NCBI RefSeq assembly: GCF_002929825.1
Contig: NZ_PJJN01000037.1
Span: 246,916 to 310,915 of the forward strand
Direction of reading: 5' to 3'
Origin: Cryobacterium sp. Y29
GTDB lineage: Bacteria; Actinomycetota; Actinomycetes; Actinomycetales; Microbacteriaceae
DNA length: 64,000 nt
The translations under genes and the position numbers were made by a program. Position 1 is the first letter of the stretch. Every line of letters begins with the position of its first letter. A model generated the notes under the pieces. The model was not told where the DNA came from. It did not search any database and saw only the letters and a list, made by a program, of their open reading frames with translations. This document shows, piece by piece, positions 20,827 to 30,400 of the stretch.

Positions 20827-20860
20827 CCCCGTTCTGGCCACAGGAACGACCAGAACGGGG
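20827..20860 (-). terminator. Hairpin downstream of the PhoX-type gene
   Basis: Eleven-base inverted repeat (CCCCGTTCTGG/CCAGAACGGGG) with a twelve-base loop, a few bases after the stop of the leftward PhoX-type gene. Confidence 0.65.
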
Positions 20861-20866
20861 AACGAC

Positions 20867-22972
20867 TCAGGGCTTCCAGACCTGCACGACGGATGGCCGC
20901 GGCCCGGCCCACGCGCCAGCCGGAGCGGTCGCCCCCAGCGCAACATAGTCCGGGAATCGGCTGGCCTGGGCGGCCCAGCTGCCGTCCTCCCCCGGATGCT
21001 GCACGGCGACATAGACCATCGACTGCTCCGAGCGGATAACCGGTCCGCAGGTCTCCGCCTGCCGCGGCACCGCGAGGAACTGTTGCACCCGCCCGCGCTC
21101 GGGTCCGGCGAGCGGAACCTTGAACAGTCCGTCGCAGAATCCGATCGTGCTCGGTGCGCCGTCGGTGGAGATCCACAGGTTGCCCTCGGTGTCGAAGGCC
21201 ACGTTGTCTGGGCAGGATATTGGCGACACCTTGTCGCTCGGGAAACCAGCGAAGTAGGTGCTGGTGTTGGTCTTCGGGTCGCCGCAGACGAGCAGCAGGT
21301 TCCAGTCGAAGGTCACCGAGGTGGCGTCGGATCCGGTTTCAGTGATTTCCACGATGTGACCGTCGCGGTTGATCGTCCGCGGGTTGGCCTCGGTGGCACC
21401 CTCCTTGCCAGGCCGGCCACGATCGCTGTTGTTGGTGCAGGCGACATAGATCTTGCCGGTCACCGGGCTCGGCTCGACGTCTTCGCAGCGGTCCATTTTG
21501 GTGGCGCCGACGGCATCCGCGACCAGGCGGGTGTTCACGAGCGCATCATCCGTGGTGAAGCCGGGAACCTGGCAGACGCCGTCGATGACGAGCGCCAGCC
21601 ACTGGCCGGTGCCGTCGAATTGCCCGTCGGCGGGCAGCTGGCCGGTGCCGGTGATCTCGCCGGCTGGCGAGTTGCCCGTAAACCGGGCCACGTACAGGGA
21701 CCCCCTGGTGAGCAGGGACTTGTTGTGGGTGCGCGCCTTCGGGCTCTTCTTCTTGTCGAAGCGGTCGTGGGAGACGAACTTGTAGAGGTAGTCGAAGCGT
21801 TCGTCGTCGCCCATGTAGGCGGCGACATGGCCGGTCTTTCCGACGATCACGTTGGCGCCCTCGTGCTTGAACCGTCCGAGCGCAGTGTGCTTGACCGGGG
21901 GCTCGTTCGGTGCTTCCGGGTCGATCTCCACGATCCAGCCGAATCGGTTGGGCTCGTTCTCGTTTCCGGCGACGGTGGCATCGAAGCGGTCGTCGATCTG
22001 CTCCCAGAGCCGACCGGTGGGGCGGTTGGCCAGGCCGTAACGGGCATCAGCTGTGCTGGTGCCGTTCGTGCGAAAGTATCCGTTGAAATTCTCCTCGCCG
22101 GAGAGCACCGTGCCCCAGGGGGTGGTGCCACCGGCGCAGTTGCCGAGGGTGCCGAGCACGGTACGGCCGGTGGGGTCGCCCTTCGTCTTCAGCAGATCAC
22201 TGCCGGCGGCCGGACCAGTGACGGTGAACGGCGTGCTCGCGGTGATGCGCCGGTTGAGGCGGTCACCCACCCGGTAGGTCCAGGGCTGCCCGGCGCGCTT
22301 TCGTTCGAGGGCGACCACGGACATGCCGTGGGCCATCATGGCAATGCGACGCTGCTCATCGGCCTCGGCCGGTGTCGTGGCGGGGGCGAACATGATGTTC
22401 TCGTTGGTGTATTCGTGGTTGGTGACGAGGATGCCGTCCCGCCCTTTGCGCCCCGGACCCTCGAGGATGTCGAGGTAGTCGTTGTTGTAGCCGAACTGGA
22501 GCGCCTGCAAGGCGGCCGTCTGGTGTTCTGGGTCGAACCGGTCAGTGGCGGCGAATAGCGGGTCCCCCCAGCGGATGATGGGGTTCCAGGAATAGCCGGC
22601 GGGCACCGAGAAGGCGTCGACGGCGGCCGGAACGGGCGCGATCGGCGTGAATGCGAGGCCACGGCTGACCGGACCGCCGGGTGCCGCCAGCGCGGGTACC
22701 GACTGGCCCGACCCGAGTACGATCGCCGCAGCACCGACGCCCACGCCCACGAGCAGGGAACGGCGGCTCAGTGCAGCGCCGACGATGTCACGAAAGTAGT
22801 CGTTCTTGCTCTCGTTGGGCACCGGGTGGAAGCAGGCGTCAGCGCACTTGAGGTGGCAGGTGACCGCGCTGCGCTTGCCGAGCGTGTGCCCCTCCATGGG
22901 CAGCAGCGGCAGCAACGGCCGAACACGATCGGTCGTGTGCTGACGGGGGCCGGTGGATTCACGATTCAACAT
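20867..22972 (-). CDS. PhoX-type phosphatase (DUF839), Tat-exported
   Basis: A 701-residue secreted protein of the PhoX/DUF839 family, Ca/Fe-dependent alkaline phosphatases that release phosphate outside the cell. A twin-arginine signal 'SRRSLLVGVGVGAAA' begins at residue 69, after the N-terminal extension with 'CADACFHPVPNESKN' that is usual in this family. Later motifs 'TNHEYTNEN', 'GNCAGGTTPWGTVLSGEENFN', 'HEGANV' and 'CPDNVAFDTEGNLWISTDG' form the beta-propeller active site. The ATG at 22972 has AGGAG seven bases upstream and is chosen over ATGs at 22987 and 23083. Phosphate regulation is likely but no PHO box was identified. Confidence 0.9.
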   Translation of the reverse strand: MLNRESTGPRQHTTDRVRPLLPLLPMEGHTLGKRSAVTCHLKCADACFHPVPNESKNDYFRDIVGAALSRRSLLVGVGVGAAAIVLGSGQSVPALAAPGGPVSRGLAFTPIAPVPAAVDAFSVPAGYSWNPIIRWGDPLFAATDRFDPEHQTAALQALQFGYNNDYLDILEGPGRKGRDGILVTNHEYTNENIMFAPATTPAEADEQRRIAMMAHGMSVVALERKRAGQPWTYRVGDRLNRRITASTPFTVTGPAAGSDLLKTKGDPTGRTVLGTLGNCAGGTTPWGTVLSGEENFNGYFRTNGTSTADARYGLANRPTGRLWEQIDDRFDATVAGNENEPNRFGWIVEIDPEAPNEPPVKHTALGRFKHEGANVIVGKTGHVAAYMGDDERFDYLYKFVSHDRFDKKKSPKARTHNKSLLTRGSLYVARFTGNSPAGEITGTGQLPADGQFDGTGQWLALVIDGVCQVPGFTTDDALVNTRLVADAVGATKMDRCEDVEPSPVTGKIYVACTNNSDRGRPGKEGATEANPRTINRDGHIVEITETGSDATSVTFDWNLLLVCGDPKTNTSTYFAGFPSDKVSPISCPDNVAFDTEGNLWISTDGAPSTIGFCDGLFKVPLAGPERGRVQQFLAVPRQAETCGPVIRSEQSMVYVAVQHPGEDGSWAAQASRFPDYVALGATAPAGAWAGPRPSVVQVWKP

Positions 22973-23092
22973 GCGAGCGCTCCTCATGGTTAGGTTCTGC
23001 CCCGAACTGGGGGCGAGTCTACTCTCCCGCCGCGCGGTGTCTCGAGGGTTAACCGAACATGAACGCTCGGTGTCGCCGGGCACACAGATTTG

Positions 23093-23124
23093 CAGTTACA
23101 CGGGCCTACAGTTACACGGGCCTA
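23093..23124. repeat. Two tandem 16-bp units ending at the GntP stop codon
   Basis: CAGTTACACGGGCCTA occurs twice back to back; the last three bases of the second copy are the stop codon of the leftward permease gene, so the stop context has been duplicated. Confidence 0.85.
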
Positions 23125-24480
23125 CAGAACGATGAGGCCGATCACCCAGACGGCGGCGAAACCGGCGACACCCTGAATTGCCGTGGCCGGGGTGAGCGTG
23201 CGGTACGCGGTCGCTACGGGAATACGGCTGAGCTGCGACACCACCCAGAAGAAGCTGTCGTTGGCGTGCGAGACCACCATGGCGCCGGCGCCGATCGCGA
23301 GCACTGAAAGCACCTTGCCCAAGTCAGAATCAAGGCCGAGTGCCGGCAGCAGGGGCAACAGCAACACCGAGGTCGTCACCATCGCTACCGTAGATGAGCC
23401 CTGGGCAGTCTTGAGCGCGGCCGAGATCAGGAACGGCACAGCGAGCCCGAGCCCGAGGGTCGACAGGGAACTGCCGAGAAAGTCGGTGAGGTCGGAGGCG
23501 GCGAGAACGGCTCCGAAGGCAGCACCGGAGGCCGTGATCAGCAGGATAGGTGCCGAGATGCGGATGCCCTCTGTGACGCGTTCACCGAACATGTCGAGCT
23601 TGCCCTTGCCCCGCAGTAGAAACAGGGAGGCGAGCAAGCCGACGGCCAGGGCGATGACCGGGGTGCCGAGAAAGACGACGGCTATGTACAGGCCGGACTC
23701 GCCGAACGGCAGGCTGGGAAGCTTGGCGATCGAGGCGATGCAGATCAACAGGATCGGCGCGAGAATCGGCAAAAAGGCCATGAACGCGTGAGGCAGTTTG
23801 CCATAGGAGGCGCGAATCTTGTCGTAGTCCTGCTCATCTTCTTCACCGGCCACTTCCGGCATGAGCTCGATGTTCTTCTTCAGGAACCGGTTCGCCCAGA
23901 GCAGCCCGGCCACCGCAGAAACCGCAGCGGCGATCAGGCCGAATCCGATGATCAGTCCGAGCTGGTCGATGACGTTGAGATTGCCGGCGGCGGCGAGCGG
24001 TCCGGGGGTCGGCGGCACGAACACGTGGGTGGCGTACAGGCCGGTCATCAGCGCGATCGTCATCGCCACCAGCGACACCTTGGCTCGGGCGGCGAGCGAT
24101 TTCTTGAGCGAATTTAGAATCACGAAGCCGGAGTCACAGAACACCGGGATCGACACGATGAAGCCGATGACGCTCATGGTGAGGGTCGGGAACCGGGTGC
24201 CCAGCACCCGAATGAGGGCTTCGGCCATGGCGATGGCGGCGCCGGTGCGCTCGAGGATCACCCCGATGATGGTGCCGAACAGAATGATCAGACCGATGTT
24301 GCCCAGAGTGGCGCCGAAGGCCGTCGTGATGGTCGAGGCGATCGTGTCGACCGGCAACCCGAATGCGAAACCACCGATTAAGGCGGCGGCGAGCAAGGCG
24401 AGAAAGGGATTGATCTTCAGCTTGGCGGTGGCGAAGACGATGGCGGCGACGAGAGTCAGCAGGATGGCAATGCTCAGCAT
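23122..24480 (-). CDS. GntP family gluconate/glycerate permease
   Basis: A 452-residue GntP-family H+ symporter with about 12 to 14 hydrophobic segments. Typical blocks are 'IGLIILFGTIIGVILERTGAA', 'GFIVSIPVFCDSGFVIL', 'FVPPTPGPLAAAGNL' and 'AQGSSTVAMVTTS'. The adjacent glycerate kinase and CdaR-type regulator suggest glycerate, gluconate or a breakdown product of hexarates as substrate. The ATG at 24480 fits the family start; the open frame upstream to 24702 overlaps the glycerate kinase gene and is disregarded. It is last in a three-gene leftward set. Confidence 0.9.
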   Translation of the reverse strand: MLSIAILLTLVAAIVFATAKLKINPFLALLAAALIGGFAFGLPVDTIASTITTAFGATLGNIGLIILFGTIIGVILERTGAAIAMAEALIRVLGTRFPTLTMSVIGFIVSIPVFCDSGFVILNSLKKSLAARAKVSLVAMTIALMTGLYATHVFVPPTPGPLAAAGNLNVIDQLGLIIGFGLIAAAVSAVAGLLWANRFLKKNIELMPEVAGEEDEQDYDKIRASYGKLPHAFMAFLPILAPILLICIASIAKLPSLPFGESGLYIAVVFLGTPVIALAVGLLASLFLLRGKGKLDMFGERVTEGIRISAPILLITASGAAFGAVLAASDLTDFLGSSLSTLGLGLAVPFLISAALKTAQGSSTVAMVTTSVLLLPLLPALGLDSDLGKVLSVLAIGAGAMVVSHANDSFFWVVSQLSRIPVATAYRTLTPATAIQGVAGFAAVWVIGLIVL

Positions 24481-24515
24481 TGAGACGATCTTTCTATTTC
24501 TGGGTGGAGCGGCAA

Positions 24516-25688
24516 CTAGTGGGACTGAAGAAAGAGGGCGACGGCCTGCGCCGTCGTGTCGCGCACACGTTCGGCCGCGTGGTGCTGCAGGTCGTCGAGG
24601 GTCGCCGGTCCGCCGGCGATCGAGAAGGCGGCGGTGACCCCGGATGCTGCGGTGTCGGCCGCAGGCAGTGACACCCGTCCCGCGATGACGACGACCGGGC
24701 ATCCTGCCGGGGCCAGACGAGCGACAGCCACGGCTACCTTGCCGCCGAGGGATTGGGAGTCGAAGCTGCCTTCACCGGTGAGCACGAGGTCGGCGTCGGC
24801 GATTTTGTCGGCGAGGCCGACGGCATCCGCTACCAGGGTGGAGCCGGGAACCAGCTCGGCGCGAAGCAACGGCACCAGAGTGGCCGGCATACCGCCGGCC
24901 GCTCCCGCACCGGGCCGGTCGGTCATGTCCTCGCCGGTTTCGCCCAGAACGATGGCGGCGAGGTGGGCCAGACCGGCGTCGAGCTCGGCAATGTCACTCG
25001 GCGCGGCACCCTTTTGCGGGCCGAACACCGCGGCGGCGCCGGTCGAGCCGCAGAGCGGATTGTTCACGTCGACGGCGACACGCCAGCGCACGGCGCGGGC
25101 GTGCGGGTGTAGTCCGGCGAGGTCGATCGACTCGATCTGCGCCAGTCCGGCCCCGCCGGGAGCGACGATTTCGCCGGCCGCATCGAGGAAGCGTGCGCCG
25201 AGCGCGGCGAGCAGGCCGGTTCCACCGTCGGTGCTGGCCGAGCCGCCGATACAGAGCAGAATCTCCTCGACATTTTGGTCGAGTAATTCCCAGGCGAGCA
25301 GACCGACACCGAAGGTGTCGGCACGCTGGGGCTGGGGCGCGGTATCCGCTACCAGTGGCAAACCATTGGACTCGGCTGCCTCGATCAGGCCGACCCGGCC
25401 ATTAGCTGACCGAGCATAGCGGGCCAGTCGGCTGCGGCCAAGCGCATCGACGGTGGGCATGGTGCGGGGTTCGACGCCCCAGACAGCGGCGATGGCATCG
25501 AGGGTCCCCTCACCGCCGTCCGCCATCGGACAGAGCGTGATCTGGGCCTGCGGCAGACCGAGGGCGATGGCGGCGTCGCGGGCACCGTCGGCCATGGCAG
25601 CGGCGGTGGCGGAGGCGCTGAGGCTTCCCTTGAACGAATCCGGCGCGATGACTATTGTGAGCGGCTTCAATGCCGGGCGACCGTTCAT
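24516..25688 (-). CDS. Glycerate 2-kinase (GarK/GlxK family)
   Basis: A 390-residue glycerate kinase of the GarK/GlxK family; it phosphorylates D-glycerate to 2-phosphoglycerate for glycolysis. The N-terminal 'IVIAPDSFKGSLSA' and 'CPMADGGEGT' are signature motifs, with 'CIGGSASTDGGTGLLAALGARF' in the middle and 'LTGEGSFDSQSLGGK' near the end. A TAGCCT hexamer lies six bases before the ATG, so it probably has its own leaderless promoter even though it is in line with the regulator gene upstream and the permease 35 bp downstream. Confidence 0.92.
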   Translation of the reverse strand: MNGRPALKPLTIVIAPDSFKGSLSASATAAAMADGARDAAIALGLPQAQITLCPMADGGEGTLDAIAAVWGVEPRTMPTVDALGRSRLARYARSANGRVGLIEAAESNGLPLVADTAPQPQRADTFGVGLLAWELLDQNVEEILLCIGGSASTDGGTGLLAALGARFLDAAGEIVAPGGAGLAQIESIDLAGLHPHARAVRWRVAVDVNNPLCGSTGAAAVFGPQKGAAPSDIAELDAGLAHLAAIVLGETGEDMTDRPGAGAAGGMPATLVPLLRAELVPGSTLVADAVGLADKIADADLVLTGEGSFDSQSLGGKVAVAVARLAPAGCPVVVIAGRVSLPAADTAASGVTAAFSIAGGPATLDDLQHHAAERVRDTTAQAVALFLQSH

Positions 25689-25763
25689 TCGTTCAGGCTA
25701 GGTCACAATCGTGCACATATTCAGGTCGAGTGAACCCATATTTTTCGCTGAGTTTCGAGACGA

Positions 25764-26951
25764 TTACTGTGCACCGCACACATAGAGGGCGTCGTCGGCC
25801 GCCAGTGCGACCCGCATCGAGACGGCGGAACTGAAATGCCGCATGTTGAGGGTCGTGAGCACTTCGATGCGGTCGAGTCGCTGCACGACGGTATTGCGGT
25901 GCACGCCGAGCGCTCGCGCAGCGCCGGCGATCGACAGTTCTTTGCCGAGAAACACCCGGGCGGTTTCGCGCAGGGTGTCACTGAGCGGGGCGAGTACCGA
26001 CGCGGCGAGGTCGTCGATCATGGCGTCGGGCAGGCCGGCGATCGCAAGTTCGAGCCCCAGTGAGTCGAGCCGAATCTCGGGGCTGGCCCGCGTGCTGAAT
26101 GGGACGAGCAGTCCGGGCCGGGCCAGCAGCGTGCCGAGGCGCTCCGCGTCACCGGTGAGTTGCGGCATCGTCGCGCCGACCCGCCCGGTCAGAAACCACA
26201 GGGGCTGCGCGCGGGACTGTTGCAGGCGTTGCCGGAGCAAGGACAGGCCGATCGCCGTCGACGATCCGCTCAGCACCCAGACGGCGCCGTTGATATCGGC
26301 GGCCACCACCCCGGAGAGCTCGCGCAGCTGGCGCAGCAGCGACACCGACGAGTTCGCGCCGGGCGCTGTGTTGAAAACTCCGGTCAGGTTCCACGGCGGC
26401 TGCAGGGGCACATCGATGCCCCGCAACCCCGATATCAGGCGGGTTTCGGTGAGTTTGCCCAGCGACAAAGTCGAGAGGATGTCCCGGGTCGCCGATTCTC
26501 GCCACGACGCGTTGTCGCGCAGTCGTTCCTGGGTGAGCAGCATGTGAACGGTCAGCACCAGCACCTGCGCGACCGGTAGAACCTCTGCTGGGGTTCCGGT
26601 GACCCCCACGACCGCGACGACGTAGCCATCGAGGATCAGCGGAATGTTCACGCCCGGCCGGGTGCCTTGGTGTTCGTCACCGGGGGCGATGTGTACCGCT
26701 TCGCCGCGGAACGCCGCCTCCCGGGCTCCATCGTGCCGGATACCGATGCGGGCGGCGTCCATCGAGCCAATAATCATGCCGGTCGCATCCATGATGTTCA
26801 CGTTGTGCACGAGGCTCGGCGCAAGTTGTTCGACCAGACGCTGGGCGAGCTCCCTGGTGATCTGCGCTGTGCTGGGTGAGCTGCCGGTCGGTGCAGTGCC
26901 GGTCGGTGCAGTGCCGGTCGGTGCAGTGCCGTTCGGTGTTACTTCGATCAT
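25764..26951 (-). CDS. CdaR-type transcriptional regulator of sugar diacid/glycerate genes
   Basis: A 395-residue CdaR-family activator. The N-terminal sugar diacid-binding domain begins near 'RELAQRLVEQLAPSLVHNVNIMD', and the C-terminal PucR-type helix-turn-helix is in 'LSIAGAARALGVHRNTVVQRLDRIE'. It probably controls the glycerate kinase and permease downstream. The ATG at 26951 lies six bases after TACGAT, a leaderless pattern; the frame is open further upstream to 27107 but that part looks non-coding. Residues 8 to 24 are an (A-P-T-G-T) repeat encoded by 15-bp tandem units, an odd feature for this family. Confidence 0.87.
   Translation of the reverse strand: MIEVTPNGTAPTGTAPTGTAPTGSSPSTAQITRELAQRLVEQLAPSLVHNVNIMDATGMIIGSMDAARIGIRHDGAREAAFRGEAVHIAPGDEHQGTRPGVNIPLILDGYVVAVVGVTGTPAEVLPVAQVLVLTVHMLLTQERLRDNASWRESATRDILSTLSLGKLTETRLISGLRGIDVPLQPPWNLTGVFNTAPGANSSVSLLRQLRELSGVVAADINGAVWVLSGSSTAIGLSLLRQRLQQSRAQPLWFLTGRVGATMPQLTGDAERLGTLLARPGLLVPFSTRASPEIRLDSLGLELAIAGLPDAMIDDLAASVLAPLSDTLRETARVFLGKELSIAGAARALGVHRNTVVQRLDRIEVLTTLNMRHFSSAVSMRVALAADDALYVCGAQ
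26883..26938. repeat. 15-bp tandem repeat in the CdaR-type gene
   Basis: Unit GCCGGTCGGTGCAGT repeated about 3.7 times, encoding the Ala-Pro-Thr-Gly-Thr run near the N-terminus. Copy-number change would keep the frame. Confidence 0.9.
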
Positions 26952-27159
26952 CTGGCCATCGTAGATCGCGAGCGTCAGCTGGGCCGCAGGCGATCGCCCA
27001 TGGCGCATGTCGGTGGGGTGACATACACTTTTACCTAGAAGAGATATTCGATAGTGATTGGTTTCAACGAGATTTTGTTCGAACTCATTGCAGGTTTTTT
27101 TAACCATCGCTCATCAGGTTTTTACCATTATCACCCGTCACGAGCCCAGGGAGCCCACC

Positions 27160-27432
27160 TTGCCCCAAATTATTGATGCACCGGTCGACGTTGAGTTGTC
27201 CCCCGACGGCGACCCGCGCGCATTCATCTGGAATCGGTTCGAACACACCGTCATCGGGCAACCGCAGGCGGTGTTCAAACGTACCCGGTGGTGGGAAGAC
27301 GAGGGAACCCCTACCCGCATCGACACCGAGCTGTGGCGGCTCGATGCCAGCCGCGGCGGCGAAGAACAGCACCGCTACGACCTGCGCCGCGGCATTGACG
27401 GGTCCTGGACTTTAGCATTGGACTGGGGATGA
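27160..27432 (+). CDS. DUF6504 family protein
   Basis: A 90-residue protein with 'VFKRTRWWEDEG', 'IDTELWRLDA' and a C-terminal 'YDLRRGIDGSWTLALDWG', matching DUF6504 proteins that usually lie between the DinB/ImuB-type polymerase and DnaE2 in Microbacteriaceae. Its function is unknown. The start is TTG at 27160, supported by GGAG six bases upstream; the in-frame codons back to 27058 lie in an AT-rich promoter-like region. The stop overlaps the dnaE2 start (ATGA), so it is coupled to translesion polymerase expression. Confidence 0.75.
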   Translation: MPQIIDAPVDVELSPDGDPRAFIWNRFEHTVIGQPQAVFKRTRWWEDEGTPTRIDTELWRLDASRGGEEQHRYDLRRGIDGSWTLALDWG

Positions 27433-30400
27433 GCAACGCACTGGCGACGAGCTTCGCGCACCTACACGTCGCAAGCGCCTACTCGACCCACTATGGGGTT
27501 ACGCTTCCCGAAGCCCTGGCCGAGCAGGCGGCCGCGCAGGGCGCGAATTTTCTGGCCGTCACCGACCGTGACGGACTCTACGGCGCCGTCAAACACGTGC
27601 GAGCCTGCGTGGCCGTGGCTATCCGCCCCGGGCTCGGCGCCGAACTTGCCGTGCACGACGAGGAGTATCGCCCGCTCGGTCGAGTGGTCGTGCTCGCCCA
27701 CGGCCACACCAACGGTCGCGGGTACGCCGCGCTCTGCCGGGCGGTCAGCTCCGCCCACGACGGTGGTGCCGGTCAACGCTCCGCGCTCACGCCCGGCAGC
27801 ACCGGACCGAGCATTTCGCGCGATCGCCTGGCCGACCTGGCCGGCCTCGCCTCGCTCACCGTGCTGCTCGGCCCCGACTCCGACGTCGGTCTCGCCATCG
27901 CCCGCCGCGACAATGCGGATGCCGCGGCGCGGCTTGCCCACTGGCAGCGTGCCCTGCCCGCCCAGGCCGTCGTACTCGAAATCGTCTGTCACCTGGCCGA
28001 AAGCGGCACCGTCGGCAGCGTGACGCCGGCCACGCGCATGCTCGCCCTCGCCGAGAACGCCGGGCTCCCCGCTGTGCTCAGCAATGCCGTGCGATACGGC
28101 ACGCCCGACGAGGCAGTCACCGCCGATCTCGCCGATGCCGCACGCTTTCTGCTGCCGCTTGCCGAACTCGAAACCCCCCAAACCAACGGCCAGGCCTGGC
28201 TCAAGCCGGCCGGAGCGATGCGCCAGGTGGCCCGCATGGTCGTTGATGCCGGCCTACACGATGACGGGGCGCTCGAACGGCTACTGCGTGACACCGAGCA
28301 GCTCGCCGACCGGTGCAGCCTCGACCCGGTTCTCGATATCGGGCTGGGGCGCCCGCGCATGCCGGAGGCGCGCATCATCGGCGTCACCGGCGACCCGGTC
28401 ACCGAACTCTGGCGGCGCGCCACAAGCGGCATCGCCGACCTGTACTCGGCGAGCGGCTCCCGCGCGGTCGAAGCGGCCCACGCCCAGCTCGCCCACGAGA
28501 TGAAAACGGTCGAACACTTAGGCTTTGCCAGCTACTTTCTGACCGTGTCACGGGTGGCCGACATTATTCGCGGGATGGGTATCCGCATTCAGGCGCGCGG
28601 CTCGGGGGTCGGGTCGGTGCTCAACTACGCGCTGCGCACCTCCTCGGTCGAGCCCATCGGCAACGGGCTGCTCTGGGAACGTTTTCTCTCCCCCGAACGC
28701 CAGACGCTGCCCGATATCGACATCGACGTCGAGTCGGCCAGGCGCCACGACATCTACCGCGAAGTGTTTCGTGCCTTCGGCAGCGACCGGGTCTCGCTCA
28801 TGTCGATGACCAACGCCTACCGCGGCCGCGGCGCCGTGCGCGACGCCGGTCTCGCCCTCGGCCTGCCCGATGCCCAGATCAACGTGATCGCCAAGCAGAT
28901 GTGGCGATTCAACGCTCGCGACTTTCGCCGCGCCCTCGAAGAGAAGCCCGAACTCGAAGCCCTCGCCGCCGAGGTACGTGAGTCGCAACAGCTCGACCTG
29001 CTCGTCGACCTCACCGCGAAACTCGACCGGCTCCCCCGACACATCTCGGTGCACCCCTGCGGCGTGATTCTCTCCGACGCGAGCCTGCTCGACCGCACCC
29101 CGGTGCAGGCGAGCGGCATGGGCCTGCCGATGTCGCAGTACGACAAACACGACATGGACCCGATGGGGCTGATCAAACTCGACATTCTCGGCGTGCGCAT
29201 GCAGTCGGCGATGGCGCACGCCGTTGAAGAGCATCACCGACTCACCGGCGAGAGTATCGACCTTGACCGGGTGCCGCTCGACGACCCGAAAACCTTCGAG
29301 CTCATTCGGTCCACGCGCACGCTCGGCATTTTTCAGATCGAATCGCCCGGCCAGATGGAGCTGGTCGGCAAGCTGCAACCGGAGGTGTTCAACGACCTCA
29401 CCGTGGAGATCTCGCTGTTTCGGCCCGGCCCGATGAAAAACAACATGCCGCTCAAATATCTGCAGGCCCGGCACGGTGAGGTCTCCCCCGACTACATTCA
29501 CCCCCGGTTCGAGCCGATTTTGCGCGAAACCAACGGCGTCGTCATCTTTCACGAACAGGTCATGCGGCTGTTCGACGAGCTCACCGGCTGCGGCCTGGGC
29601 AAAGCGGATGTCTTTCGCCGGCACCTGGGTAAACCCGAGCGACTCCCCGAGATCGAAGAGTACGTGCGCGAACGGGCACTGGCGCGCGGGTTCAGCGTTG
29701 CCGTCATCGACCAGGTCTGGACGGTGCTCGCCGGGTTCGGCAGCTTCGGCTTCGCCAAAGCGCACGGCGCAGCCTTCGCCTTGCCCACCTACCAGTCCGC
29801 TTGGCTGAAAACCCATCACCCGGCCGCTTTTCTGGCCGGGCTACTCACCCACGACCCCGGCATGTGGCCCAAAGACCTCATCGTCGCCGAGGCCCGGGTG
29901 CTCGGGGTGCCGGTACTCCCCCTCGACGTGCAGTCGAGTGCGCTGGACTACCGGGTGGAGGATCTCGCCGACGGAAGCCAGGGCATCCGTCTGGCGCTGC
30001 CCGAACTGGTCGGTAGCACGGAGACGGAGCGGGAGCGCATTGCGCAGCATCAACCGTTCGGGTCGCTGCAGGACTTTCGGGACCGGGTGCACCCTAGGCG
30101 GCGCACCTTCGAGGCGCTCGCCCGAGTGGGCGCCCTCGACACGTTCATCGGCTACGACCGGGCCCGACGGCACGAACTGCTCGCGCACATTCAATCGCTG
30201 CGCGGCACCGCCGTGGTCATTCGCGCCGACCAGCTAGCGTTCGAGGTGGAGCTGCCGGTGCCGCAGTACTCGGGCGATCGCGCCGGCGCCATCACCTCAC
30301 TCGAACTGCGCGGCCGCACCCAGACCGATCTGGAGCTGCAGGACCTGAACCTGGCCGTCGGATCACACCAGATGAAACGCTTTCACGCCCTGTTCAGGGA

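Noticed and set aside
20822..22558. 578-residue open frame on the plus strand
   Set aside because: Lies opposite the PhoX-type gene and has a low-complexity Val/Gly/Arg composition; no known motif.
23093..23124. Attachment-site interpretation of the 16-bp duplication
   Set aside because: No integrase, tRNA or mobile gene is nearby; it is a simple adjacent duplication.
27077..27084. GTTCGAAC near the DUF6504/dnaE2 promoter as a LexA box
   Set aside because: The actinobacterial LexA box needs half-sites spaced by four bases (CGAAC-N4-GTTCG); this word is a contiguous palindrome and the right spacing is absent.
26952..27107. N-terminal extension of the CdaR-type regulator
   Set aside because: AT-rich, promoter-like and not similar to the family; a -10 hexamer lies six bases before the ATG at 26951.
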